Assembly (NCBI GenBank): GCA_002408085.1 | Contig: DHQL01000027.1 | Span: forward strand, 10,488-74,487 | DNA length: 64,000 nt | From: Spirochaeta sp. UBA5339 | Lineage (GTDB): Bacteria; Spirochaetota; Spirochaetia; DSM-2461 | Reading direction: 5' to 3' | Shown: in pieces, positions 1 to 9,204 of the stretch | Layout of the letters: each line of letters opens with the position of its first letter | How positions within the stretch are numbered: the stretch's first letter is position 1 | The notes under the pieces: model-generated | What the model was told of the DNA's origin: nothing | Database searches by the model: none | The model's input: the letters and a program-made list of their open reading frames with translations, nothing else | Made by a program: the position numbers and the translations under genes

Positions 1-26
1 AACCCTTCCACGTGGAAGGGTTTTTC
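1..26. terminator. Rho-independent terminator at the left edge
   Basis: A perfect palindrome (AACCCTTCC ACGT GGAAGGGTT) is followed by a T run on the plus strand. It probably ends a plus-strand gene lying left of the window. The minus-strand ATPase gene also runs toward it, so it may serve both directions, but the minus-strand tail lies outside the window. Confidence 0.75.
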
Positions 27-97
27 AATTCTGGCAGGGCCGGGGTGCCGCGCACCCTAAGGCCGCTGCACAGTCAGGCTGCAGCTGAATCACATCG

Positions 98-1270
98 CTA
101 AAAGTTGAACAGGCCGCCCGGACCTGCCTTGTCTCCCAGTCCCATCATTCTTACGGTCTGCTGAAGCTCCTGAATCTTTTTCTGCTGAATCTCGATTACC
201 TCCAGAAGCTGGTCAACATCATATCCGCCGTTATCCGGCTGGCTTTCGGCGGCTTTGATCTGCTCGTAAAGTTCGAAGTCATTGTCAGTCTCGATCTGAC
301 TCAGCTCAAAACTGTCTCTATATTCTGAGTAGTCCAGGGGCAGCTCAGGGAAGTTTCTGGATTGGGCAATCTTCTGGCCGATCCGGAATATCTGCTGGGC
401 CGTCAGGGTCTCCTGAAATTCCAGAATAAAGGGGTGGCGGTTGTGGAGGGAGTCATCGATATTTCTGTCAAAGAGGATGGCTCCCAGACACTCCATATCC
501 ACCAGAAGATCTTTTTTGACCAGTCCCGCAAGGTTGGCGGCCATCTGGAAGTCCTCCTTCTCCTCCATCATATTAAGAATCACCTTGGGCTGGAGCACTT
601 CGAGGTAGGTGAGGGCTTTCTCCATGGTCTCGGGCTCCTCCTGGCCAATCTCATGAAGCAGATGGGCCAGGGTCAGATTGGTTCCAGGGAGCATTCTTTT
701 AATATTTTTCTTCAGATAGGCTTCCATCTTCTTATTTGAAGCAAAGGCCTTCTGAAGAAAACGGATAGTCAGGTTTTTGAGAAAGGTATAGGCATTCATT
801 ACCGCCCCTGCCTGGGGTGTGGTAACAATCAGCCCCGAGTTGGAGATCAGAAAGAAATCGATGGTGTTGAAGCTGGTTCCCGCACCCAGGTCGATGATGA
901 CGTAGTCCGCATCCAGGTCCTGAATCTCGAAGAGAATCTCCTTTTTCTGCTTATCGGTGATGTCTGCCATTCCATAGGAGAGGGTGTCTCCCGGTATGAA
1001 CTGTAGATTTTTGAAGGGTGTATCCAGAATCAGGGACTTGAAGCTTCTGTTTTTGTCCTGCAGGTAACTGGCAATTCCGGGGTTGGTGTTTTTCATTCCC
1101 AGAACCGTGTGGAGGTTGGCTCCTCCCAGATCCAGGTCGATTATAATTGTCTTTTTGTCGGAAACAGCAAGGGAGAGGGCAATGTTGACTGAAAGAACAG
1201 ACTTTCCAACGCCCCCTTTTCCTCCTGCTATGGGAATGATTTTTTTATCCAGGCTTTCGTTCAGAACCAA
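98..1270 (-). CDS. MinD/ParA-family P-loop ATPase (FlhG/MinD-like), TTG start
   Basis: A 390-residue cytoplasmic ATPase of the SIMIBI class. The deviant Walker A KGGVGKS lies at residues 18-24, followed by the switch-like DLDLGGANLHT and the Walker B-like stretch VIIDLGAG. The C-terminus (VDQLLEVIEIQQKKIQEL) looks like a short coiled coil, absent from the second copy at 18.9 kb. I place the start at a TTG preceded by AAAAAGGAG with a 6-base gap, which puts the P loop near the N-terminus as in the paralogue. An upstream GTG at 1363 stays open in frame but lacks a ribosome site. FlhG/MinD-like proteins set flagellar number or position; no flhF, minC or parB lies beside it, so that role is inferred. 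It is divergent from the cyclase gene. Confidence 0.85.
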   Translation of the reverse strand: MVLNESLDKKIIPIAGGKGGVGKSVLSVNIALSLAVSDKKTIIIDLDLGGANLHTVLGMKNTNPGIASYLQDKNRSFKSLILDTPFKNLQFIPGDTLSYGMADITDKQKKEILFEIQDLDADYVIIDLGAGTSFNTIDFFLISNSGLIVTTPQAGAVMNAYTFLKNLTIRFLQKAFASNKKMEAYLKKNIKRMLPGTNLTLAHLLHEIGQEEPETMEKALTYLEVLQPKVILNMMEEKEDFQMAANLAGLVKKDLLVDMECLGAILFDRNIDDSLHNRHPFILEFQETLTAQQIFRIGQKIAQSRNFPELPLDYSEYRDSFELSQIETDNDFELYEQIKAAESQPDNGGYDVDQLLEVIEIQQKKIQELQQTVRMMGLGDKAGPGGLFNF

Positions 1271-1436
1271 AAGTAACTCCTTTTTGTCAGGGCTAGTCTG
1301 TCTATTATACAGCCCTCGGTGAGCCAATAACAGGATCAAGTTGAAATTATTAAGAAAAATCACTGATTAACAACAGGTTCTCAGGTATAATAATAAATAT
1401 CGTTTCCAGTAATACTTATGAAGGGATCATTGAAGA

Positions 1437-2891
1437 ATGAATGAGACAGGCCGGTCTGCGGAAAGTGTTAAGATTGATGATGAACAGCTGAGAAGGGACA
1501 TTGAGAGATTTTATCTTCCCAGGCATCTGGTTAATGCGATAACTGAGATCGGTGCGATTCCAAATGATTCGGAAGAAGCCATTGTGGGAATCGGTTTTCT
1601 GGATATCGCCGACTATACCTTCCTTTCAAAGTTCCTCAGTCCCAATGAGAATCAGACCGTTTTGAATGGTCTCTACTCCGCCTTTAACTGGGTACTGAAC
1701 AAGCATGGAGGCTACCTCAACAAGCTTGAGGGGGACAGCCTGATGTTTCAGTACGGCGGTCCCATCGATCCCAATGTACGTGGGCTCAATGACGCCGAGG
1801 CTGAGCATTATATCGCCAAGGAGCTGTTCTACACCTGCATAGAACTTCAGAGGGTCTGTATTCTTTTTAATCAGGCCAATGATAAATTCCTCTACTCCGA
1901 AGAGGAGGGGACTACGAAGGAGGAGATACTCAAGGCCTTCGATATTATCAGGGGACTCAGAAACAATGAGTTTCTCTCTCCCTCCATAAACGCATTATTT
2001 CAGATCAGGATCAGGATCGGAGCATCCATCGGCAAGGTTATGATAGGAAACTTCGGGCCCGAGGGTTCCAAGCACTGGGATGTTATAGGTATGCCCGTAA
2101 TCAATGCCAAGAGGATGGAATCCACCGCACCCATCGGAGGGGTCAGGATCTCCGAAGAGTACTACAGGCAGCTTGAGAAGCAGGGAATTGTTGACTCCTA
2201 CTACCACCGATTTACCAGGGAGGCGTCGGCCCTCTTTTCGGTTTACAGGAATATCAAAAAGGAGGAGCTCTTCCGGTTTAATTCGGTCTATATAAAGGAA
2301 AAAAAGAATGCCGGCTACAATACCTACAGTGTGCAGGTAGAGCCTAATCTTCCCGAGGAGATTGTCTCCCAGGTGGAGCTGCTTCTTCAGAAGGAAGAGC
2401 CCGGTGCACAGAGAATTATTGATTTTCTGAAGTACTACAGAGGTAATCGGTATGTCCTTCAAAAGCTGGAAGACCTCTTTATAAAAATTAATATCAATAT
2501 CCGCAAGGGAGCTCTCTATAAGATTCTGCTGCCCCGCAGATATGACGCACTCGTAGAATCCCATGGCGGTGACAGTGCAGCTGCGGACCGGGAGATCTCC
2601 GATTCCCACAGTCTGAAGGATCTGATGGATATCCTGGGGGATATTCAGGATGCCGTAAAACACGGCTATGGGGATGAAAGGGGCCCGGCTTCCGATTTCA
2701 GGGACTATGAATCCTATATTAATGTGGAAGAGGAGAAGCTTGTCCGTCAGTATGAGTCCCTTAAGGACTCCATCGCCCATACCAGCTACTTTTATAATCT
2801 GATCTTTCCCATGTATTTTGCCCATATCAAGACAAGTATTCTGGAGTATCAGAATGATATAGATGAGCTTGATGAACTGGAGGAGCTGTGA
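1437..2891 (+). CDS. class III adenylate/guanylate cyclase-domain protein
   Basis: A 484-residue soluble protein. A class III nucleotidyl cyclase homology domain covers roughly residues 45-240: the first metal Asp is in FLDIADYT (Asp56), and NKLEGDS carries Lys96 and the second metal Asp100. The segment KHWDVIGMPVINAKRMES carries Asp215 (adenine-type specificity) and Arg226. In strict register with the usual VNLAAR pattern the transition-state Asn is Ile222, with Asn one place later, so activity is uncertain. The 240 C-terminal residues match nothing I know. There is no membrane segment or sensor domain. The SD is AAGGGA. The gene overlaps the next by 4 bases. A cyclic-nucleotide-binding protein at 29.0 kb is a possible receiver of its product. 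Confidence 0.85.
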   Translation: MNETGRSAESVKIDDEQLRRDIERFYLPRHLVNAITEIGAIPNDSEEAIVGIGFLDIADYTFLSKFLSPNENQTVLNGLYSAFNWVLNKHGGYLNKLEGDSLMFQYGGPIDPNVRGLNDAEAEHYIAKELFYTCIELQRVCILFNQANDKFLYSEEEGTTKEEILKAFDIIRGLRNNEFLSPSINALFQIRIRIGASIGKVMIGNFGPEGSKHWDVIGMPVINAKRMESTAPIGGVRISEEYYRQLEKQGIVDSYYHRFTREASALFSVYRNIKKEELFRFNSVYIKEKKNAGYNTYSVQVEPNLPEEIVSQVELLLQKEEPGAQRIIDFLKYYRGNRYVLQKLEDLFIKININIRKGALYKILLPRRYDALVESHGGDSAAADREISDSHSLKDLMDILGDIQDAVKHGYGDERGPASDFRDYESYINVEEEKLVRQYESLKDSIAHTSYFYNLIFPMYFAHIKTSILEYQNDIDELDELEEL

Positions 2892-3490
2892 CCCGCAGAT
2901 CTTTGTTTATCCGTTGTCTGTTCCTCCTGTTCTTTTCTCTCTTTCTTCAGGGGGCAGGGGCTCTGGAGCTGGTAATGATAAATAAAACCGACAGTCCTCT
3001 CTTTGAAATTTACGCCGTTCCCGGAGATTCAGAATCCTGGGGCTATGATAAACTGCCCTATGATGTCATACTCCCGGGAGATTTCGCAGTTCTGGATCTG
3101 GACCTTGATCCCGAGAAACCTGTTAATTTCAGGATGGTGGATGAGGACGGAGATATCTATCTCAAGTATAATGTGGACATAAGCAGCCGCAGGAAGATCC
3201 TGATCTCACCTGAAGATCATCAGGTTCTCTCACAGGACGGCCTTTTGAGGTTCACCCTGGTCAACAGAACAGGGTCGGTCATCAGGGGCCTCTATATCTC
3301 GTCGGAAAAGGATGAAAGCTGGGGTGATAACCTTTTGGATCAGTACCTGCTGGATTCGGCAGAGAAGGTCCTTGAACTTCAGAATTCCGGCAGCTTCTAT
3401 GATATCAGACTGGATCTGGCTGCGGAGACTATAGTAAAAAAACGGGTATTTATATCCGACAGAGCCAGAATCCTTCTTACTCTTTTTTGA
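2888..3490 (+). CDS. secreted protein with two internal repeats, function unknown
   Basis: A 200-residue protein whose GTG start overlaps the TGA of the cyclase gene (GTGA), so the two are probably translationally coupled. The first 26 residues form a signal peptide (positive RR, Leu/Phe core, GAGA cleavage region) with no lipobox Cys. The mature part is two copies of a domain of about 85 residues: each opens with a hydrophobic strand then NK/RT (VMINKTDSP and TLVNRTGSV), contains ESWG about 20 residues on, and ends in a basic-hydrophobic strand (SSRRKILIS and SDRARILLT). Each copy is probably a small beta sandwich. I do not recognise the family. Its place after a cyclase hints at an envelope partner, but that is a guess. 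Confidence 0.75.
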   Translation: MTRRSLFIRCLFLLFFSLFLQGAGALELVMINKTDSPLFEIYAVPGDSESWGYDKLPYDVILPGDFAVLDLDLDPEKPVNFRMVDEDGDIYLKYNVDISSRRKILISPEDHQVLSQDGLLRFTLVNRTGSVIRGLYISSEKDESWGDNLLDQYLLDSAEKVLELQNSGSFYDIRLDLAAETIVKKRVFISDRARILLTLF

Positions 3491-3531
3491 CAGATCAAGG
3501 CTCTGATCCTGATAAGGGTGCGGGAGCATTT

Positions 3532-5403
3532 TTGAATAACAGATTTTTACCGGTAAACAGAGACGATATGGCCGAACGGGGCTGGGACGAGTGCGACTTT
3601 GTCCTGATCAGTGGTGATGCCTATGTGGATCATCCCTCCTTTGCCGCCGCCATTATTTCCCGTACACTGGAACACGCCGGCTTCAAGGTCGGCATTATTG
3701 CCCAACCCGACTGGAAGAATGTTGACGATTTTCGCAGTCTCGGCAGGCCCTCTCTGGCCTTTCTTGTCTCCCCGGGGAATATCGACTCCATGGTCAGTCA
3801 CTATACGGTAAACAGAAAGATCCGCAGTCAGGACGCCTATACCCCCGGCGGCGCTGCCGGAAAACGTCCCGACCGGGCCTCCATTGTCTACTGCGGCATG
3901 GCCCGGCAGGCCTACAAGGGTGTACCGGTGATTCTCGGGGGTCTTGAGGCCTCTCTCCGCCGTCTCAGCCACTACGACTACTGGTCCGACAAGGTACGCC
4001 GGTCCATCCTCCTGGACTCCAAGGCCGACCTTCTGATGTACGGCATGGGAGAGCGTTCCATGATCGAGATAGCCGAGGCTCTGAAAGAGGGGAGGGGGAT
4101 AAAGGAGATCAGGGACATCAGGGGGACTGTCTATGCTCAGAATGCCGGTGAGCCTCTTGATGGCGATGCCATTCGGCTGCCATCCTATGAGGAAATCTGC
4201 ACCGACAAGACAGTCTATGCGAAGAGCTTTGCCGCTCAGTACAGAAATACAGACCCCATAGCCGCAAGGCCCCTTGCCGAGGCTTCGGGGCAGAGGGTTG
4301 TGATTCAGAACAGGCCCAACTTCCCCTTGAGCCGGGAGGAGATGGACCGGACCTACACCTATCCCTATACCAGAAAGGCCCACCCCATGTACGACGGGGC
4401 CGGAGGAGTTCCCGCTCTGAAGGAGGTGGAGTTCTCTCTGGTCCATAACAGGGGCTGCTACGGCGGCTGCAACTTCTGTGCCCTGACATTCCATCAGGGA
4501 CGGATCATCTCATCCCGCTCCCATGATTCGGTTCTGAATGAGGCTGAGAAGCTGACCTCCGCGAAGGGCTTCAAGGGCTATATCCACGATGTGGGCGGTC
4601 CCACGGCCAACTTTCGTGCTCCCGCCTGCGCGGCTCAGCTGAAGCGGGGGGCCTGTCCCAACAAGCAGTGTCTGACTCCCGAGCCCTGTAAGAATCTCGA
4701 GGTGGATCACAGCGATTATCTTGAGCTGCTGCGGAAGCTCAGAAGCCTTGACCGGGTGAAGAAGGTTTTTATCCGCTCTGGAATCCGTTTCGACTATATG
4801 CTTCAGGAGAAAAACGACGAGTTTCTGAAGGAGCTCTGTCAGCACCATATCAGCGGTCAGCTCAAGGTCGCTCCCGAGCATGTCTCTCCCCGGGTTCTTT
4901 CGATGATGAACAAGCAGAAGCACCCGGTGTACCGGAAGTTTATGAAGAAGTACAGCGATATGAACCGGAAGCTCGGGAAGAAGCAGTTTCTTGTTCCCTA
5001 CTTTATCTCCTCCCATCCGGGAAGCACCCTGAAGGACGCTGTGACTCTGGCCCTCTTTATGAAGGAGACAGGATTTATACCGGAGCAGGTCCAGGACTTC
5101 TATCCCACTCCCGGAACCGTCAGTACCTGCATGTACTATACGGAGATCAATCCTCTGACCATGCAGAGCGTGGAGGTTGTGAAAAAGGAGAGGGAGAAGA
5201 GGCTGCAGCGGGCGCTCCTGCAGTATAACCGCCCCGAGAACTTCGCACTGGTCCGGGAGGCCCTTGTGAAGGCAGGGCGCCGGGATCTGATAGGCCGTGC
5301 ACCAGGCTGTCTTGTTTCAGAGAGAGGCGGCTCCGGGGGCAGGACGGGTTCCGGCGGCTCCAGGGGCGGAAACAGATCCGGCAAGAGAAGGCCGAAGGGC
5401 TGA
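3532..5403 (+). CDS. YgiQ-family radical SAM protein
   Basis: About 623 residues. The N-terminal block RFLPVNRDDMAERGWDECD and the following GDAYVDHPSF and GIIAQPDW segments are characteristic of the YgiQ family. The radical SAM cluster motif is CYGGCNFC (C-x3-C-x2-C), about residue 315. Several more Cys (CAAQL, CPNKQC, PCKNL) are family-conserved. The last 30 residues are a Gly/Ser/Arg tail typical of RNA-interacting proteins. The substrate of the family is unknown. I prefer the TTG at 3532, which has GGGAG five bases upstream and gives the family-like N-terminus. A TTG at 3487 overlaps the previous stop but has no SD. Confidence 0.9.
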   Translation: MNNRFLPVNRDDMAERGWDECDFVLISGDAYVDHPSFAAAIISRTLEHAGFKVGIIAQPDWKNVDDFRSLGRPSLAFLVSPGNIDSMVSHYTVNRKIRSQDAYTPGGAAGKRPDRASIVYCGMARQAYKGVPVILGGLEASLRRLSHYDYWSDKVRRSILLDSKADLLMYGMGERSMIEIAEALKEGRGIKEIRDIRGTVYAQNAGEPLDGDAIRLPSYEEICTDKTVYAKSFAAQYRNTDPIAARPLAEASGQRVVIQNRPNFPLSREEMDRTYTYPYTRKAHPMYDGAGGVPALKEVEFSLVHNRGCYGGCNFCALTFHQGRIISSRSHDSVLNEAEKLTSAKGFKGYIHDVGGPTANFRAPACAAQLKRGACPNKQCLTPEPCKNLEVDHSDYLELLRKLRSLDRVKKVFIRSGIRFDYMLQEKNDEFLKELCQHHISGQLKVAPEHVSPRVLSMMNKQKHPVYRKFMKKYSDMNRKLGKKQFLVPYFISSHPGSTLKDAVTLALFMKETGFIPEQVQDFYPTPGTVSTCMYYTEINPLTMQSVEVVKKEREKRLQRALLQYNRPENFALVREALVKAGRRDLIGRAPGCLVSERGGSGGRTGSGGSRGGNRSGKRRPKG

Positions 5404-5445
5404 TTTCTGGAAAATCGTTCATAAAACATTCATATTTCTTTGCTT

Positions 5446-5458
5446 TACCGTAACGGTA
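5446..5458. promoter_or_regulatory. small palindrome upstream of the DjlA-like gene
   Basis: TACCGT-A-ACGGTA is a perfect 6-base inverted repeat in the 121-base gap before the chaperone gene. An AT-rich TATAAA lies at 5475-5480. It may be an operator; no matching -35 box is clear. Confidence 0.3.
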
Positions 5459-5524
5459 GGAATTGTTAGTTTATTATAAAGAGTATTACGGGACCTTTTG
5501 TCCTGATAACTAAGGAGATATATT

Positions 5525-6391
5525 GTGTACGGCTTTTCTTTGATCGGAGGATTTCTTGGATTTCTGCTGGGGTTCTCTTTCGGCGGACCTCTATTCGGAT
5601 TTCTGGGAGCCTGGCTCGGCAGCCGGGTGGCGCGGGAGCTTGGAGGCGGCAGTGCCAGCGCAAGACGCCGGTACAGCTTTTTTCACAGTTCAGGTGGAAG
5701 TGCACAGAACTCCTATTCAGGAAGACTGAACACGGGACAGGTCTTTTTCCGCTCCGTCTTCTCCATGCTTGGAAAACTTGCCGTTGCCGACGGTTCCATA
5801 TCGGAACAGGAAAAGCAGACCATCTACAACTTTATGAGAACTGATCTCCGTCTGGATCCTGTAAGTCAGCAGTCGGCCATGGAGATCTTCAATGCCGCCA
5901 TCCGCTCGGGGGAGAGCTTTGAAAGCTATGCCCGGGAGTTCTATCAGAGTTTCAGAGGCAACGCCCAATTTACAGAGCTGGTTCTGGATATCCTTCTCCG
6001 TGTGGCCTCGGCCGATGGAAATATTCATCAGGAAGAGGAGAAACTGATACAGCAGGCCGTGGGCATCTTCGGTTACAGCCAGACCTCCTATGACAGGCTG
6101 AAAAGCCGCTACGGCTTCGGCGGCGGATATTCCGGCGGTTCATCGGGAAGTTCTGCAGGAACTGCTTCCTTCGGGGGTTCATCAAACAGCGCCGCCTATG
6201 GTATCCTCGGCTGTTCTCCATCGGATTCAGATGACGTTGTCAGAAAGGCCTACCGCAAGAAGGTGAATGAATTTCATCCCGACAAGATCTCAGCAAAGGG
6301 CCTGCCCGAGGAGTTTACTAAATTTGCGAGTGAGAGATTTACGGAGATCCAGAATGCCTGGGAGAGCATCCGTAAAGAACGAAACATTTAA
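5525..6391 (+). CDS. DjlA-like co-chaperone with TerB and J domains
   Basis: A 288-residue protein starting with GTG behind AAGGAG. Residues 3-35 are a Gly/Phe-rich membrane segment, followed by a Ser/Gly linker. Residues about 70-190 hold a TerB-like helical domain (LAVADGSISEQE and a second VASADGNIHQEE acidic site). The C-terminus is a J domain with the HPD motif in NEFHPDKI. This order (membrane segment, TerB, J domain) is that of E. coli DjlA, a membrane-anchored stimulator of DnaK ATPase. Its stop codon shares a base with the next ATG (TAATG). It may be the first gene of a djlA-yitT-cmoA-cmoB unit. Confidence 0.85.
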   Translation: MYGFSLIGGFLGFLLGFSFGGPLFGFLGAWLGSRVARELGGGSASARRRYSFFHSSGGSAQNSYSGRLNTGQVFFRSVFSMLGKLAVADGSISEQEKQTIYNFMRTDLRLDPVSQQSAMEIFNAAIRSGESFESYAREFYQSFRGNAQFTELVLDILLRVASADGNIHQEEEKLIQQAVGIFGYSQTSYDRLKSRYGFGGGYSGGSSGSSAGTASFGGSSNSAAYGILGCSPSDSDDVVRKAYRKKVNEFHPDKISAKGLPEEFTKFASERFTEIQNAWESIRKERNI

Positions 6392-7248
6392 TGAGAAAAA
6401 AACTTCTTAGGGAAATCCCATCCTATCTGTTTATCTTTCTGGGCTGCCTTATAATGGCCCTGGGGATGAACCTCTTTCTGGTTCCCAACAGGATCGCCGC
6501 CGGCGGTCTGTCGGGTATCGGTATTGTTGTATATACCCTTTTTAATTTTCCCGTCGGTATGACGGTTCTTATTCTGAATATTCCCCTTTTTCTGATCTCC
6601 TGGAAGGTTCTGGGGACCTCCTTCGGTGTAAAGACCCTCTTTGCCACCCTCTGTTTCTCCTTTGCCGTTGACGGAACCGCCTTTTTGGAGGCCCTGACCT
6701 ACGATATGTTTCTGGCAACCCTCTTCGGCGGTGTCTTTGTGGGAGCCGGTCTGGGACTGATCTTCAGGCAGGAGGCCACAACCGGGGGAACCGATCTGGC
6801 CGCCGCCATTATTCACAAGTTTGTTCCCTCCTTTTCGGTGGGACAGCTTCTTCTGGCCATAGATGCAGTGGTCGTTCTTATGGCAGCCGCCGTTTTCAAA
6901 CAGTATGAGATTGCCCTCTATGCCTCGGTGTCCATCTTTATCACCGCCAGGGTTATCGACTTTGTTGTTGTGGGTATCAACTATACAAAGGCCGCCTACA
7001 TTATCTCCCACAGGTCCGAGAAGATCAGCGGCCGGGTTCTCAAGGAGCTTAACCGCGGTGTAACCGAACTCAAAGGACGGGGGATGTATACGGGGATGGA
7101 CCGTCCTGTGCTGATGTGTGTACTCCGGAGCCGTGACATACCCCATATGAAGAAGATCGTTCAGGAAGAGGACCCCGAGGCCTTTATCTTTATCTCCGAT
7201 GTAAGAGAGGTTCTGGGAGAAGGATTCAGTTATGAACAGAAAAGATAA
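6391..7248 (+). CDS. YitT-family integral membrane protein
   Basis: A 285-residue protein with about five or six hydrophobic helices in the first 200 residues (LGCLIMALGMNLFLVPNRIAAGG is the family's opening signature, shown here in part) and a soluble C-terminal DUF2179 domain (about 215-285). YitT proteins are common bacterial membrane proteins of unestablished substrate. It is translationally coupled to the chaperone gene by TAATG and overlaps cmoA by 17 bases, so it belongs to one transcription unit. Confidence 0.9.
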   Translation: MRKKLLREIPSYLFIFLGCLIMALGMNLFLVPNRIAAGGLSGIGIVVYTLFNFPVGMTVLILNIPLFLISWKVLGTSFGVKTLFATLCFSFAVDGTAFLEALTYDMFLATLFGGVFVGAGLGLIFRQEATTGGTDLAAAIIHKFVPSFSVGQLLLAIDAVVVLMAAAVFKQYEIALYASVSIFITARVIDFVVVGINYTKAAYIISHRSEKISGRVLKELNRGVTELKGRGMYTGMDRPVLMCVLRSRDIPHMKKIVQEEDPEAFIFISDVREVLGEGFSYEQKR

Positions 7249-7978
7249 GGTATTTGAAGATAACGACCCTGTTGTCAGGGCATTTGAGTTTAACGAGACC
7301 GTAGCCCATGTCTTTGACGATATGGCCCAGCGGAGCATTCCCCAATACAAGGAAGTCCAGTCCATGGTAAACACCCTGGCTCTGACCTTCTTTCAGGAGG
7401 GGAGCCGGATCTACGACCTGGGCTGTTCCACCGGAACATCCATCGCCCTTCTTCTGCAGGGGCTGAAGGAGCATGGCCTTGAGGACTACTTTATCCGGGG
7501 AATCGACAACTCCGCTCCCATGTGCCGTGAGGCAAGAGAGAAGCTGTCTGCCCTGGATTATGACAGCTCAAGGGTTCAAATCGAAGAGAAAGATATTCTC
7601 GATGAACCCATTGAGAACGCATCGGTGGTAATTATGAACTATACCCTGCAGTTTATCGATCCCCTCCACAGGGAGAAGCTGATCCGGAAGATCTACAAGG
7701 GCCTCAACCACAACGGTGTCCTTCTTGTAAGCGACAAGACCCTGCAGACCAACACCGATATCAGCCGGATCTTTGTGGATAACTACTACAATATGAAGCG
7801 CAGAAACGGATACAGCGAACTGGAGATAGCACGAAAGAGGGAAGCCCTCGAAAATGTGCTGATCCCCTATCCCATTGCCGAAGAGGAGCAGCTCTTCAGA
7901 ACCTGCGGGTTTGAGGCGGTGGACCTCTTCTTTACCTGGTATAACTTCTCGTCCTTTGTCTGCCTGAAGAAAGGATAG
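7232..7978 (+). CDS. cmoA: carboxy-S-adenosyl-L-methionine synthase CmoA
   Basis: A 248-residue class I methyltransferase fold. The SAM site is YDLGCSTGTS (about residue 63), followed by GIDNSAPM and the very CmoA-like block IENASVVIMNYTLQF. NGYSELEIARKREALENV also matches the enzyme closely. CmoA makes carboxy-SAM from SAM and prephenate, the donor that CmoB uses to make 5-carboxymethoxyuridine at tRNA wobble U34. The start lies inside yitT and cmoB follows after 4 bases, which supports the paired function. Confidence 0.95.
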   Translation: MNRKDKVFEDNDPVVRAFEFNETVAHVFDDMAQRSIPQYKEVQSMVNTLALTFFQEGSRIYDLGCSTGTSIALLLQGLKEHGLEDYFIRGIDNSAPMCREAREKLSALDYDSSRVQIEEKDILDEPIENASVVIMNYTLQFIDPLHREKLIRKIYKGLNHNGVLLVSDKTLQTNTDISRIFVDNYYNMKRRNGYSELEIARKREALENVLIPYPIAEEEQLFRTCGFEAVDLFFTWYNFSSFVCLKKG

Positions 7979-7982
7979 GAAA

Positions 7983-9008
7983 ATGGCACGCAGAAAAAAA
8001 CAGAAAGTTACCCCTGAGTTTGCAACCCCTTCCATGAAAAAAGCCTATCTGGAAGACAGGTACTTTGCGCCCTATCCCGGAGAACTGGATGCAGAGCGCC
8101 TTGAGGCCCGCCGTCTGGAACAGTCCTCTCTCCTGGAAAAACCGTCGGCCCGTGTCTTTCAGACCCCCCTGGAGGCAATTGAGCAAAGGGACGGGGACAG
8201 CTTTGATTTTGACTCGGATATGGTCCGCTTCGGGAAAGCCGGAGATTTGAATCCCGAGCAGGAGGAGGCTCTTGCCGCCTCTCTGAAATCCCTGATTCCC
8301 TGGCGGAAGGGACCCTTCAGCTACTACGGCACCGACATCGACTCCGAGTGGCAGAGCAATCTGAAGTGGGACCGTGTGGCCCCCTGGCTCCCTGACCTGA
8401 AGAACAGGAAGATCTGCGACATCGGCTGCAACAACCTCTACTATATGTACCGCATGCTCTCACAGGACCCCTGGTTTGTTCTGGGGATTGATCCCATGGT
8501 GCGCTACTACTTCCATCATCAGCTGAACCGGAAGTTTCACCGGGATCCCAGGATTAACTTCGACCTTCTGGGTGTGGATGATCTGGAAATCTTTCCGAAA
8601 TTCTTTGATGTGGTTTTTTTTATGGGGATTATCTACCACCGGAGAAATCCCGTGCAGACCCTGGATATCATCAACAGCTGTATGAAACCCGGCGGAACCC
8701 TGATTCTTGAGACCAGCGGTATCCCCGGTGATGAACCCTACTGTCTCTTCCCCGACGGCCGCTACATGAAGGCACCTGGATACTGGTTCCTTCCCACCGC
8801 GTCGGCCATGAAGAATATGCTTGCCCGTACTGGATTCTGCAATATTGAGATTTTTGAGAATTTCAAGCTGGAGAATTTCGAGCAGCGGCAGACTCCCTGG
8901 GCGATCTATGAGTCGCTGGAACACTTTCTTGATCCCGATGATCCCTCGAAGACTGTGGAGGGCTATCCGGCTCCCACACGTATATACATCCGGGCGGAAA
9001 AGCGCTGA
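7983..9008 (+). CDS. cmoB: tRNA U34 carboxymethyltransferase CmoB
   Basis: A 341-residue enzyme that transfers the carboxymethyl group of carboxy-SAM to 5-hydroxyuridine at tRNA position 34. The signature stretches PWRKGPFSYYGTDID, WKWDRV, GIDPM, MGIIYHRRNP and the closing KTVEGYPAPTR are all present. The SAM loop reads DIGCNNLYY where the E. coli enzyme has DVGCGSGYH, a looser glycine loop. SD AGGAAA lies just upstream of the ATG. It is the last gene of this run; a 346-base gap follows. Confidence 0.95.
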   Translation: MARRKKQKVTPEFATPSMKKAYLEDRYFAPYPGELDAERLEARRLEQSSLLEKPSARVFQTPLEAIEQRDGDSFDFDSDMVRFGKAGDLNPEQEEALAASLKSLIPWRKGPFSYYGTDIDSEWQSNLKWDRVAPWLPDLKNRKICDIGCNNLYYMYRMLSQDPWFVLGIDPMVRYYFHHQLNRKFHRDPRINFDLLGVDDLEIFPKFFDVVFFMGIIYHRRNPVQTLDIINSCMKPGGTLILETSGIPGDEPYCLFPDGRYMKAPGYWFLPTASAMKNMLARTGFCNIEIFENFKLENFEQRQTPWAIYESLEHFLDPDDPSKTVEGYPAPTRIYIRAEKR

Positions 9009-9204
9009 TTTCCTCCGGCCTGGCCCTGATAGACAGTTTCGGGTCCGGCTTCCCCCTGTTTCACCTTTATAGAGACTTTCCGATCTCTGGACAGCATCAT
9101 TAAATAGGCTTATAAATGAAGGGCCCGGCAAATACCGGGGTGCTTCAGGTGTCGGGATTTGATGGTTGTACCGGATGTTGTATCGGATGGTTATAAATAA
9201 AACT

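Noticed and set aside
98..1270. Identity as ParA of a chromosome or plasmid partition system.
   Set aside because: No parB gene or parS-like palindrome is near, and the sequence blocks fit the FlhG/MinD side better.
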